DNA from: RYN-230 sp963813975
Lineage (GTDB): Bacteria; Actinomycetota; Actinomycetes; Streptosporangiales; Streptosporangiaceae
Direction: 5' to 3'
NCBI GenBank assembly: GCA_963813975.1
Contig: CAWFAP010000007.1
Span: forward strand, 806,001-870,000
Length of the DNA stretch: 64,000 nt
The notes under the pieces are model-generated. The model had not been told where the DNA came from and did no database searches. It worked only from the letters and a program-made list of their open reading frames with translations. This document shows, in pieces, positions 48,387 through 57,424 of this stretch (within the stretch, counting starts at the first letter, position 1; every line of letters starts with the position of its first letter). The position numbers were made by a program, and so were the translations under genes.

Positions 48387-49040
48387 ATGACTGACATCCC
48401 CCCGGACCCGTCCGATCGGCCCGACCCTGCTCAGCCTGGCCCTCCTGAGCCTGCCGGTCCGCCCGAGCCGCCCGGTCCTCCGGGACCGTCCGGCCCGCCC
48501 GAGCCGCCTGGTCCTCCGGAACCGTCCGGCCCGCCTGAGCCGGCCGGCCCGCCTGAGCCACTGGGACTTCCTGAGCCATCCGGGCTTTCCCGGGCGCCCG
48601 TCCCCCCGGACCAGCTCGGGCCGTTCATCCCGGCGGACTCCCCGGCCGACGCCGAGGATGTCGACGCCGCCCGGCTGCTTGTCCAGGCCGTCGGGCAGTT
48701 GCCTGCGGCGGACCGCGACCGGGTGTACGCGTGGTTGCTGCGCACCGGGCTGCGGCCCTCCCCGGCGGGGGTGCCGGGCCCGCTGGCCCGGCGGCTCGGC
48801 TGGGCGGTCGGCGCGCAGGCCGGGATCCAGACCCAGACCCGCGAATGGGGGGCCATGGTGGTGGCCGATCTGGTCCGCAGTTCCTCGTCACCGGCCCAGC
48901 AGATGGTGCCGGTCCGGTTCTCGGCGGAGCAGCACGCCCGGCTGCGGGCCTGGTGCGCGGGGCACGGCTTCTCGATGGCCACCGTGATTCGCGGCCTGGT
49001 GGACCGTTTCCTGGAGAGCCAGCAGCCCGAGCGGGGCTAA
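48387..49040 (+). CDS. proline-rich ribbon-helix-helix DNA-binding protein
   Basis: 217 residues. Residues 5–65 are an irregular GPPEP/GPP repeat, residues ~88–165 a helical region (AARLLVQAVGQLPAADRDRVYAW), and the C-terminus (172–212: MVPVRFSAEQHARLRAWC, SMATVIRGLVDRFLES) a CopG/Arc-type ribbon-helix-helix. Function is not known; homologous-looking proteins are widespread in actinomycetes. The strong dyad just upstream suggests that it represses its own promoter. Ends 18 bp before the convergent hydrolase stop. Confidence 0.82.
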   Translation: MTDIPPDPSDRPDPAQPGPPEPAGPPEPPGPPGPSGPPEPPGPPEPSGPPEPAGPPEPLGLPEPSGLSRAPVPPDQLGPFIPADSPADAEDVDAARLLVQAVGQLPAADRDRVYAWLLRTGLRPSPAGVPGPLARRLGWAVGAQAGIQTQTREWGAMVVADLVRSSSSPAQQMVPVRFSAEQHARLRAWCAGHGFSMATVIRGLVDRFLESQQPERG

Positions 49041-49058
49041 GGCGTGCCCCGGCCGTCA

Positions 49059-50981
49059 TTAGCCGCGGGGGCTGATCTCCGCCCGGCGCAGCACCTTCTG
49101 GCCCGGATCCAGCTCGACGGCCAGGGTGAGCCCGGCGTACTCCCCGTCGAGCTGCACGACGGTGCTGGTCTGCCCGTTGCCGCCGCAGAACGTACCGGGC
49201 CGGCATGGTCCCGCCCAGGCGCTGGCCATCCGCAGCTGGCGGAGCAGCAGGCCCGTGTTGACCAGGCCAGACACAGGCAGCTCCGCGGGCCAGGGACGCA
49301 CCCCATCCGCCGGCGACGCGTTGAGCAGGTCGATCAGAGCCTGGGTCTGCCGCCAGAGCGGCGAGTCGGCGGCGGGCGGCACGGTGAGCATCAGGGACTG
49401 GACCCGGGGCGGGTTCTCGGGGTTGAGCTGGATCTCCACCTGGGCCTCGCCACGCACGCCGCGGAGCCACCAGCGGCAGTGCGCGGGGGAGTCGAACTCC
49501 GGCGGCCGCGGCGCGATGCGGTCCGGTACCCCGGCGTCCTGGGTGCCGGGGTCATGGACGGCGGTGCCTTGTGGGCCGGGGTCATGGGTAGCGGGGGCCG
49601 GGGCCCCGAGGCGTTCCCACATCCGGGCGATCTTCGCGCGGCGCCGGTCCAGCGGCACGTCCAGGGCGACGTTCTCCGCGAACAGCTGCTCCGCCACCCG
49701 GTCGTCCCAGCGGATCAGCAGCTGGCTGACCACCTCCTGGGCCCGCAGGGTTTCCGGCCAGGGCCCGCCGGGCGCGGGCGCCGGGCCCTGGACCGCCCGC
49801 CGCCCCGCTCCGCCTGCGAGCGTCTCGTCCTCGGCCGCGGCGGCCTGCAGCACATCCTCCATCAGCCTCGCGGCCAGCACCGATGCGCCCGCGTAGGTGC
49901 TGTTGGCCAGCACGATCACGCCGAGGCCGGTCTCCGGGTGCCAGCGCATATGACTGCCGAAGCCCGGGTAGCCGCCGCTGTGGTAGACCAGCCGGCCCGA
50001 CGCGCTGGTCTCCTCGGTGAACAACCCGAACCCGTACCCGTGCTGGCTCGCCGCGGAAGGATCGCCCGGGAACCGCAGCTGCGCCTGGGGCATGGTGACG
50101 GCGGGCTGCTGCATCTCGCGCCGGGTGGCCGGCGCCAGCGGGTGGGGATCGCCGCCCCGCTCCCCGCCCGGCGGGAAGGCCGAGGCGAAGCCATCCACCC
50201 AGCGGGCCAGATCCCGGACCGAGCTGAACACCCCGCCCATCGGGGCGAAGGCACCGAGGGGGTCCGGGGTGAGCTCGGTCCAGCCCTCCGCGCCGCGGGC
50301 GTAGCCGCGGGCCAGCCCCTCGGGGTCGAACTCCGCGGCCTCGAACCCGGTCCGGGTCAACCGGAGCGGGTTGACCACCCGGGCCCGGACGAAGTCCGGG
50401 TACTCCGCCTGGGCCACGGCTGAGATAACCCGCCCCAGCACCGCGTAGCCGAGGTTGGAGTACTCGAAACGGGTGCCCGGCGCCCAGGCCGAGCGCACGC
50501 CCCGGGCCAGGATCGCCGCGAATTCGGGCAGGGGGGTGCCCTGCTGCCGGTCACCCCACGGGTCGTCGGTCGGGAAGCCCGCAGTCATCGTGAGCAGGTG
50601 CCGCAGCGAGACGGCCGGTGAGTCGTCCGTCACCCCGGGCTGGCCGCGCAGTTCCGGGACGAAGTCGGTGACCGGATCGTCCAGCCGGAGCAGGCCCGCG
50701 TCGCGCAGGGCCAGGAGCGCCGACGCGGTGAAGCTCTTGGTCATGGAGGCGATGCGGAACACGGTGTCCGCGTCCGGGGGCGGCCCGCCAAGCCAGCGCT
50801 GCCCCACGCCGCCCTCGTGCGCCAGGGCCCCGCCGGCCACGATCCCGTACGCGATGCCGGGCTGGCCCTCACCGCGCTGGTACCTGCTTACGACCTCATC
50901 AGCCGCCGCGGCGGCACCGGGCGGAAGACCCCGCGGGGCGGCGGAACGGGCGGGGCCGGGCTCGGCTGGCCGGTCGGGCAT
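49059..50981 (-). CDS. beta-lactamase-fold serine hydrolase (class C/esterase-like) with extra C-terminal domain
   Basis: 640 residues from the ATG at 50981 (GGAGG upstream). SxxK motif SMTKS and Tyr motif YSNLGYAV are present, and the third motif is HSGGYPGFGS. No signal peptide is evident. Residues ~380–640 form an additional domain of unknown role (QEVVSQLLIRWDDRVAEQLFAENV). Members include D-aminopeptidases, esterases and carboxypeptidases; the substrate here cannot be told. The leader carries a duplicated ribosome-binding segment. Confidence 0.88.
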   Translation of the reverse strand: MPDRPAEPGPARSAAPRGLPPGAAAAADEVVSRYQRGEGQPGIAYGIVAGGALAHEGGVGQRWLGGPPPDADTVFRIASMTKSFTASALLALRDAGLLRLDDPVTDFVPELRGQPGVTDDSPAVSLRHLLTMTAGFPTDDPWGDRQQGTPLPEFAAILARGVRSAWAPGTRFEYSNLGYAVLGRVISAVAQAEYPDFVRARVVNPLRLTRTGFEAAEFDPEGLARGYARGAEGWTELTPDPLGAFAPMGGVFSSVRDLARWVDGFASAFPPGGERGGDPHPLAPATRREMQQPAVTMPQAQLRFPGDPSAASQHGYGFGLFTEETSASGRLVYHSGGYPGFGSHMRWHPETGLGVIVLANSTYAGASVLAARLMEDVLQAAAAEDETLAGGAGRRAVQGPAPAPGGPWPETLRAQEVVSQLLIRWDDRVAEQLFAENVALDVPLDRRRAKIARMWERLGAPAPATHDPGPQGTAVHDPGTQDAGVPDRIAPRPPEFDSPAHCRWWLRGVRGEAQVEIQLNPENPPRVQSLMLTVPPAADSPLWRQTQALIDLLNASPADGVRPWPAELPVSGLVNTGLLLRQLRMASAWAGPCRPGTFCGGNGQTSTVVQLDGEYAGLTLAVELDPGQKVLRRAEISPRG

Positions 50982-50985
50982 GCCT

Positions 50986-51019
50986 GTCCTCCAGATCAAC
51001 GGAGTCCTCCAGATCAACG
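50986..51019 (-). repeat. 18-bp duplication of the hydrolase leader, ribosome-binding site included
   Basis: gtcctccagatcaacg occurs at 50986–51001 and again at 51004–51019. On the coding strand both copies carry a GGAGGAC ribosome site, and the second copy may drive a short upstream start. Only the proximal copy is well spaced from ATG 50981. Confidence 0.75.
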
Positions 51020-51183
51020 ACGGGTCCGGGCCGGGGCCACCCGGCCCGGAAAGGCGCTGCCACGTAATATGTCACCCGGTCCGGCGCCGACGGCTGGCGG
51101 ACTGCCCTCGCCGGGGGCCGAGGGTTCGTTGGCCGCCCCCGGGATGGCCGGCGAGGCGGCCGGCGAGGCGGAGAGTGAGTGCT

Positions 51184-52455
51184 ATGACTGCGCGCGAGAC
51201 CAACTGGGCCGGCAATGTCGTCTACCGGGCCGCCCGCGTGGCCCGGCCCCGCAGCGTCAGCGAAGCCCGGGAGCTGGTGGCCGCACCCGGCCGGGTGCGG
51301 GCGGTCGGTACCGGCCACTCGTTCAACCGCATCGCCGACACCCCCGGGGTGCTGATCTCGCTCGCGGACCTGCCTGCGGTCATCGACATCGAGCCGGGCC
51401 GGGCCGCGGTCACCGTGGCGGGCGGGGTCCGCTTCGGCGAACTCGCCGGGCGGCTCGACACGGCTGGCTTCGCCCTGCCCAGCCTGGCCTCGCTGCCGCA
51501 CCTGTCGGTGGCCGGGGCGGTCGCCACCGCGACCCACGGTTCGGGGGACGCCCACGGGAACCTGGCCACGATCGTGTCGGGCCTGGAGCTGATCACCGCC
51601 GACGGCGGCGTGCGCACCCTTCGCCGCGACACCGGAGGTGAGGAGTTCCGCGGGAGTGTGGTCGGGCTCGGCTCCCTCGGCCTGGTCACCGCGCTGACCC
51701 TGGACCTCGTCCCGGCGTTCAGCATCCGGCAGTACGTCTACGAGGGCTTGCCCACGGCCATGCTGCACAGCCACTTCGATGAGATCTTCAGCAGCGCGTA
51801 CAGCGTCAGCGTGTTCACGAACTGGCAGGGTGACCGGCACGGCCAGCTCTGGCTCAAGGTCCGCGACGACGAACGGGATGCATGGCGGCCGGCCTCGCGG
51901 TGGATGGACGCGACGCTGGCTGACCGGCAGGTCCACCCGATCCCCGGCGGGAACCCGGTCCATGCCACCGAGCAGCTGGGCGTACCAGGGCCCTGGCACG
52001 AGCGGCTGCCGCATTTCCGGGCGGAGTTCACTCCCAGCAGCGGGCAGGAGCTGCAGTCGGAATACCTTGTACCCCGGCAGATGGCGGCGGGCGCGTTCGA
52101 CGCCCTGGGCAGCCTGGCCAGCTACCTGGCCCCGGTCGTGCAGATCGCCGAGATCCGCACCGTGGCCCCGGATGACCTGTGGCTGAGCCCGAGTTACCAG
52201 CGGGACACGGTGGCCCTGCACTTCACCTGGATTAAGGACATGGCCGCGGTGACCCCGGTGATCGCCGCGATGGAGCACCTGCTCACGCCGCTGGGTGCCC
52301 GACCGCACTGGGCCAAGGTGTTCGGCATGCCCCCGCACGTAGTGCGGGCCCTGTACCCGCGGTCAGCCGGCTTCCAGGATCTGCTGGGCCGCTATGACCC
52401 GGACGGCAAGTTCCGGAACGGCTTCATCGACAAGTACTTCCCGGCCCCGCGCTGA
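51184..52455 (+). CDS. FAD-linked alditol oxidase-like enzyme (AldO/xylitol oxidase family)
   Basis: 423 residues, close to characterised alditol oxidases (~418). The FAD domain has VRAVGTGHSFNRIADT with the His that covalently binds FAD in the family, and VAGAVATATHGSGDAHGNLATIV. The C-terminal ALO-type domain ends KFRNGFIDKYF. Reaction: oxidises polyols such as sorbitol or xylitol at C1, releasing H2O2. The start at 51184 follows ggagagtgag. It stands alone with no sugar transporter nearby. Confidence 0.88.
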   Translation: MTARETNWAGNVVYRAARVARPRSVSEARELVAAPGRVRAVGTGHSFNRIADTPGVLISLADLPAVIDIEPGRAAVTVAGGVRFGELAGRLDTAGFALPSLASLPHLSVAGAVATATHGSGDAHGNLATIVSGLELITADGGVRTLRRDTGGEEFRGSVVGLGSLGLVTALTLDLVPAFSIRQYVYEGLPTAMLHSHFDEIFSSAYSVSVFTNWQGDRHGQLWLKVRDDERDAWRPASRWMDATLADRQVHPIPGGNPVHATEQLGVPGPWHERLPHFRAEFTPSSGQELQSEYLVPRQMAAGAFDALGSLASYLAPVVQIAEIRTVAPDDLWLSPSYQRDTVALHFTWIKDMAAVTPVIAAMEHLLTPLGARPHWAKVFGMPPHVVRALYPRSAGFQDLLGRYDPDGKFRNGFIDKYFPAPR

Positions 52456-52582
52456 CCAGTTCCGGCCGGCGCTCACACGGCCTCGCCGGGCACTGAGCAC
52501 GTTCCGGCCGGGCACTGGCCAGTCCCGGCCGGGCCCTGAGCACCCAGGCCGGCCCGGCCGTCCCGGGTCACCGGGGCAGCAG

Positions 52583-52783
52583 TCAGCTTCCGCTGGGCTG
52601 GGGTACGTGGCACGCGACCTTGGGATTCACCCCGACGTAGTTCAGCGGGCCGGCCAGAATCGTCACCACGATGGTGCTGGCCTTTGTGCAGCTCGAGAGG
52701 GAGCCGCTGTAATAGTGCCGCTGAGCTCCAGCGATAGCCCCGATGACCAGCCAGATCACGAGTAGGGCCGAGCCTAGGCGCAT
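52583..52783 (-). CDS. small single-pass membrane protein
   Basis: 66 residues, ATG at 52783 with GGAGG upstream. One N-terminal helix (GSALLVIWLVIGAIAG) then an outside part with two Cys (CTKAST…, VACHVPQ) and a hydrophobic VVTILAGPLNYVGV stretch. The pattern RHYYSG…LNYVGVNP is shared by small uncharacterised actinobacterial proteins. It has its own promoter region upstream. Confidence 0.75.
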   Translation of the reverse strand: MRLGSALLVIWLVIGAIAGAQRHYYSGSLSSCTKASTIVVTILAGPLNYVGVNPKVACHVPQPSGS

Positions 52784-53083
52784 GGCTACCTCCAGTAAAT
52801 GAGTTCGCTGGAGCGCGCCAGGCGCCGCCCAGGTCCGTAATGTCCGGGTCAGCCTATCGCTAAGGCGCCCTCTCGTCCGCTCATGTGCCCATAGTCCTGC
52901 GCACCGGAAAACGCACCTCTCGCCCGGCGGCCTCCTCCATGCATGACGCAGGCCGCGCCATTTGTCAAGGCGAGTTTGCCTGTGGTGGACACATGTGCGA
53001 ACTTCCCGTGTGACGTGCCGCATTATCCACAGAACGTCATTCTGTACTGGCTCCCGGATGGTCGCGCCCAGCAGCCTGATGTC

Positions 53084-54244
53084 ATGAACAACACACCTTC
53101 GGTCTCAGGTTCCAGCGCGTTCTCCCGTCAGCCCCGGGTGCGGGTCAGTTCACCGGCTGACGTCCTGGCCGTCGTGCCGCACCTGCTCGGCTTCCATCCC
53201 GGCAAGAGCCTCGTCGTGATGGGGGTCGGCCGGCCACGGGCCCGGGTCCAGCTGGCCTTCCGCTACGACCTTCCTGATCCCCCCGACCCCGTCCACGCGG
53301 CGGACATCGCCGAGCACGCCGCCGAGGTGCTCCGGCACCGCCGGCTCAGCAGCGTGATCGGCGTGGGCTACGGCCCGGGCGCCCTGGTCACCCCCGTCGC
53401 GGACGCGCTTGCGGCTGCCGTCCGCCAGGCCGGGCTGCGGTTACACGAGCTCATGCGGGTCGAGAACGGCCGCTATTGGTCCTACCTCTGCGAGAACCCC
53501 GAGTGCTGTCCCGCGGACGGGGTGCCGTTCGACGTCCAGGCGAATCCCGCGGCGGCCGCGATGACCGTGGCCGGCCTGGTCGCGTACCCGGACCGGGCGG
53601 CGCTGGCCGGCACCCTCGCCCCGGTTACCGGGGCCGCGGCCCGGTCCATGGAGCAGGCGACCCGCCGGGCCCGGGAACGCGCCGCGGACCTGATCGCGCA
53701 GGCGTCCGGCCCGGGCGCGGGCCGCCCGGACCAGTTGCTGGTGGACGCGGGTCGGCGTGCCGTCCAGGAGGCCATCGGCACGTACCGGGCCGGCCGCTGG
53801 CTGCTGGCCGACGAGCCGGTGGCCTGGCTCACGGTCGTCCTGGCCCACCTCGCGGTCCGGGACGACGCGTGGTCGCGGATGGACCCGGGGTACCGGGCCG
53901 CGCACCTGCGCCTGTGGACTGATGTGGTCCGCCGCGCCGCCCCGGCCTATCTCCCCGCCCCCGCGTCGCTGCTCGCCTTCACCGCGTGGCAGTCCGGCGA
54001 AGGTGCGCTGGCCAACATCGCGATCGACCGGGCGCTGGCCGCGGACCCGGGGTACTCGCTGGCCCAGTTGCTGCGCGGCATCATGGACGCCGGGGTGCCG
54101 CCCTCGGCCGCCCGGGTCCCGATGACGCCCGAGCAGGTCGCCGCCAGCTATGACCTGGCCGAATCCGGCGCGCCGGACCCGGCGGGCGGCGGGATCAAGG
54201 CAGGACACGGGCGGAAGGGCCCGCGCAAGCAGCCGTCCCGCTAG
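53084..54244 (+). CDS. DUF4192 protein
   Basis: 386 residues. Conserved DUF4192 blocks: SPADVLAVVPHLLGFHPGKSLVV, EHAAEVLRHRRLSSVIGVGYGPG, WSYLCENPECCPADGVP and LLAFTAWQSGEGALANIAIDRALAADPGYSLA. The domain is found almost only in actinomycetes and its function is unknown. A TTATCCACA sequence lies ~55 bp upstream. C-terminus is Gly/Lys/Arg-rich. Confidence 0.92.
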   Translation: MNNTPSVSGSSAFSRQPRVRVSSPADVLAVVPHLLGFHPGKSLVVMGVGRPRARVQLAFRYDLPDPPDPVHAADIAEHAAEVLRHRRLSSVIGVGYGPGALVTPVADALAAAVRQAGLRLHELMRVENGRYWSYLCENPECCPADGVPFDVQANPAAAAMTVAGLVAYPDRAALAGTLAPVTGAAARSMEQATRRARERAADLIAQASGPGAGRPDQLLVDAGRRAVQEAIGTYRAGRWLLADEPVAWLTVVLAHLAVRDDAWSRMDPGYRAAHLRLWTDVVRRAAPAYLPAPASLLAFTAWQSGEGALANIAIDRALAADPGYSLAQLLRGIMDAGVPPSAARVPMTPEQVAASYDLAESGAPDPAGGGIKAGHGRKGPRKQPSR

Positions 54245-54465
54245 CGGCCGGCGCAGGGCCGCCCGGCGCTGCCGTACGGCGGGCGGGCTCGGCGGGGATG
54301 CATGGAAGCTGGGTGGCGGGACGCGGGCGGAGGTTCAACGGCAGACCTACCGCAAGGTAAACTTCCCCCGCCGTTCGCCGGAGTCGGCCGGGAACTTGCC
54401 CACATGAGCCCGCTGCGCTCGCCTCCACCTCGGGGCCGGGCCGGCCTTGAGCAAGGAGAGGCAGA

Positions 54466-55953
54466 GTGACTGACTCTAGCAGTAGCGGATCGGGGCCACA
54501 GAGTAATCGTGATGGCTCCGTCGATGTAGATCCCGTCAGCGTGACGGAGCCCCCCGCCAGTACCGCGCCGGCCTTGCCTGCCGGGGTACGGCAGGCGCAC
54601 GAGGCCGCGGTGGCCAGGATTCAGCGGGCCTACGCCGCGGTCCCTCCGGGCGCGAAGGTCAGACTGGCCAAGCGCACCTCCAACCTGTTCCGCTTCCGCG
54701 ACCAGACGGCCGGGTCCCGGGCTGCCGAGCTGGACGTCTCCGCGTTCAGCCAGGTGCTGCACGTGGACCCCCGGTCCCGTACCGCCGTCGTGGGCGGCAT
54801 GACCACCTATGAGGACCTGGTCGACGCGACGCTGCCGCACGGCCTGATGCCGTTGGTGGTGCCCCAGCTGAAGACGATCACCCTGGGTGGCGCGGTCACC
54901 GGCCTGGGTATCGAGTCCACCTCGCTGCGCCTGGGCATGCCGCATGAGTCAGTGTTGGCAATGGAGATCCTCACCGGGGACGGCCAGGTGATCACGGCGA
55001 CCGCGGACAACGAGCACGCGGACCTGTTCCGCGGATTTCCGAACTCCTACGGCACCCTGGGCTACGCCCTGTCGCTCACGATCGAGCTGGAGCCGGTGGC
55101 ACCGTTCGTGCACCTGCGGCACTTCCGCTTCCGCGACCCGGAGGCCTGCATGGAGGCTGTCGCGAAGATCGCCGCCGAGGGCAGCTACGAGGGCCACCAG
55201 GCGGATTTCCTGGACGGCGCCATGTTCAGCCTGGATGAGATCTACCTCACCGTGGCGGCGTTCAGCGACGTGGCCCCGTGGACCAGCGACTACACCGGCA
55301 GCCAGATCTTCTACCAGTCGCTGCGCGGGCCCCGGGAGGATTTCCTCACGGTCCGGGACTACCTGTGGCGCTGGGACACGGACTGGTTCTGGTGCTCCCG
55401 GCCGTTCGGCGTGCAGAACCCGGCGATCCGCAAGCTCTGGCCGCGCCGCTACCGGCGGTCCGACGTGTACCGGTCGCTGGTCGCTTTCGACCGGCGTCAC
55501 GGCCTGTCGGACAAGCTGGCCGAGCGGCGCGGGCAGCCGCCGCGTGAGGCGGTCATCCAGGACGTCGAGATCCCGGTCGGCCGGGGCGCCGACTTCCTCC
55601 GGTCCTTCACGGCGGACGTCGGCATGAGCCCGGTCTGGCTGTGCCCGCTCCGGCTGCGCAGCGACCAGGCCTGGCCCCTCTACCCGCTGGCCCCCGGTGA
55701 GGTGTACGTGAACTTCGGCTTCTGGGGGACGGTCGCGCTCCCGCCGGGGCGCACGGACGGCTACCACAACCGGCTGGTGGAGGACGAGGTGGCCGCGCTG
55801 GGCGGGCACAAGGGCCTGTACTCGACGTCCTACTACACCGAGGAGCAGTTCTGGGCGAGCTACAACGGGCCCGCCTACTCCGCGCTCAAGCAGAGATACG
55901 ACGGCGGTGGCCGGCTAGCCGGCCTGTATGAGAAGTGCGTGCGCGGCCAGTAA
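54466..55953 (+). CDS. tmsA: FAD-binding oxidoreductase, TmsA/BfaA-like (10-methyl fatty acid reductase)
   Basis: 495 residues. The FAD_binding_4 domain (~85–230: VDPRSRTAVVGGMTTYEDLVDATL, ITLGGAVTGLGIESTS, NSYGTLGYALSLTIEL) is of the type related to DHCR24/DprE1. A cfa-like methyltransferase gene follows at 88 bp. In mycobacteria (BfaA/BfaB) and other actinomycetes (TmsA/TmsB) this pair makes 10-methylstearate (tuberculostearate): the methyltransferase forms a 10-methylene intermediate and the flavoprotein reduces it. A small third gene (tmsC) was not seen. Confidence 0.85.
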   Translation: MTDSSSSGSGPQSNRDGSVDVDPVSVTEPPASTAPALPAGVRQAHEAAVARIQRAYAAVPPGAKVRLAKRTSNLFRFRDQTAGSRAAELDVSAFSQVLHVDPRSRTAVVGGMTTYEDLVDATLPHGLMPLVVPQLKTITLGGAVTGLGIESTSLRLGMPHESVLAMEILTGDGQVITATADNEHADLFRGFPNSYGTLGYALSLTIELEPVAPFVHLRHFRFRDPEACMEAVAKIAAEGSYEGHQADFLDGAMFSLDEIYLTVAAFSDVAPWTSDYTGSQIFYQSLRGPREDFLTVRDYLWRWDTDWFWCSRPFGVQNPAIRKLWPRRYRRSDVYRSLVAFDRRHGLSDKLAERRGQPPREAVIQDVEIPVGRGADFLRSFTADVGMSPVWLCPLRLRSDQAWPLYPLAPGEVYVNFGFWGTVALPPGRTDGYHNRLVEDEVAALGGHKGLYSTSYYTEEQFWASYNGPAYSALKQRYDGGGRLAGLYEKCVRGQ

Positions 55954-56040
55954 GCCCCGCACCCGGAACCGGACGCGGTCAGCAGCACCTGAGTGAAGCC
56001 GGACGCGGCACGCAGGGCCGCAGCAGGAGGGAAGGCAGGA

Positions 56041-57324
56041 ATGGCGCTAGCCGACGTGTTCGAGAAGGTGGCGGGCCCCGACGCCCCCGTGGAGTTCCGC
56101 GCCTACGACGGGAGCCGGGCGGGCGTCGAGGACGCCGCGGTGCGGATCACCGTGCGTTCCCCGGTGGCGGTGTCCTACCTGGCCCAGGCGCCCGGCGCGC
56201 TTGGCCTGGCCCGCGCGTACGTGTCCGGGCACCTCGACGTAGAGGGCAACATGTACGACGCCCTGTCCCGGATGCTCCGGGCCCAGCAGGTGCACATCGA
56301 CCTTCCCGAGCGGCTCCGGCTGCTGCAGGAGCTGGGCGGCCCGAGGCTGCTGCTGCCCCGGATACCGCCGCCGCCGCAGGAGGTCAGGGTGAGCCGCCGC
56401 TGGATCGCCGGGCGGCTGCACTCCAAGAAGCGCGATGCCACGGCCATCTCGCACCACTACGACGTGTCCAACACGTTCTACGAGTGGGTGCTCGGCCCGT
56501 CGATGGCCTATACCTGTGCCTGTTACCCGCGCCCCGACGCGTCCCTGGAAGAGGCCCAGGCCTACAAGCACGATCTGGTGGCCCGGAAGCTGGCCCTGCG
56601 CCCCGGGATGCGGCTGCTCGATGTGGGCTGCGGCTGGGGAGGCATGGTCCGGCATGCCGCCCGGGAGTACGGCGTCAAGGCGCTCGGCGTGACCCTTTCC
56701 GCGCAGCAGGCCGCCTGGGCGCAGCAGGCCATCGAGAAGGAGGGCCTGGGGGGTCTGGCCGAGGTCCGCCACCTCGACTACCGCGACGTGCCCGAGGGGG
56801 AGTTCGACGCGGTCAGCTCGATCGGGCTGACCGAGCACATCGGCCGGGCCCAGCTGCCCGGCTACTTCGCCTTCCTGCACGGCAAGCTGCGGCCCGAGGG
56901 ACGGCTGCTGAACCACTGCATCACCCGGCCGGACAACCAGCGCCCCGGCCGCGTGGTCGGCGGTTTCATCAACCGCTACGTGTTTCCCGACGGTGAGCTG
57001 GAAGGGCCGGGCTACCTGCTGTCGCTCATCCACGACACCGGCTTCGAGGTGCGGCACGAGGAGAACCTGCGCGAGCACTACGCGAAGACCCTGACTGGCT
57101 GGTGCGCCAACCTCGACGAGCACTGGGACGAGGCGGTGGCCGAAGTTGGCGAGGGCACCGCCCGGGTGTGGCGGCTCTACATGGCCGGCTCTCGGCTCGG
57201 GTTCGAGCGCAACGTCGTCCAGCTGCACCAGATACTCGGCGTCCGGCTGGGCAGCGAGGGCCAGGCAGGCATGCCGTTGCGGCCCGACTGGGAGCCGCAG
57301 GCCCGGGTGTCCGCGGCAGGCTAG
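56041..57324 (+). CDS. tmsB: cyclopropane-fatty-acid synthase family methyltransferase, TmsB/BfaB-like
   Basis: 427 residues from ATG 56041 (AGGAGGGAAGG upstream). The SAM-binding core is LLDVGCGWGGMVRHAAREYG; also SHHYDVSNTFYEWVLG, YTCACYPRP and SSIGLTEHIG. It transfers a methyl group from SAM to the double bond of phospholipid-bound oleate. Adjacent to the tmsA-like flavoprotein, it more likely makes 10-methyl fatty acids than cyclopropane rings. N-terminal ~120 residues match the family. Confidence 0.88.
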   Translation: MALADVFEKVAGPDAPVEFRAYDGSRAGVEDAAVRITVRSPVAVSYLAQAPGALGLARAYVSGHLDVEGNMYDALSRMLRAQQVHIDLPERLRLLQELGGPRLLLPRIPPPPQEVRVSRRWIAGRLHSKKRDATAISHHYDVSNTFYEWVLGPSMAYTCACYPRPDASLEEAQAYKHDLVARKLALRPGMRLLDVGCGWGGMVRHAAREYGVKALGVTLSAQQAAWAQQAIEKEGLGGLAEVRHLDYRDVPEGEFDAVSSIGLTEHIGRAQLPGYFAFLHGKLRPEGRLLNHCITRPDNQRPGRVVGGFINRYVFPDGELEGPGYLLSLIHDTGFEVRHEENLREHYAKTLTGWCANLDEHWDEAVAEVGEGTARVWRLYMAGSRLGFERNVVQLHQILGVRLGSEGQAGMPLRPDWEPQARVSAAG

Positions 57325-57424
57325 CCAGCTGGGCGGCTGGCTCCGTGCCGGCCGGATGACTGGCCGGGTTGCTAGGTGGTGGGTCCGGCGGCTGGCCGGG
57401 CCGGGATGGCGGACAATGGGCGGC

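Noticed and set aside
53023..53031. TTATCCACA, a perfect E. coli-type DnaA box upstream of the DUF4192 gene
   Set aside because: It is a single box with no cluster, no AT-rich unwinding element and no dnaA/dnaN nearby; an origin is not supported.
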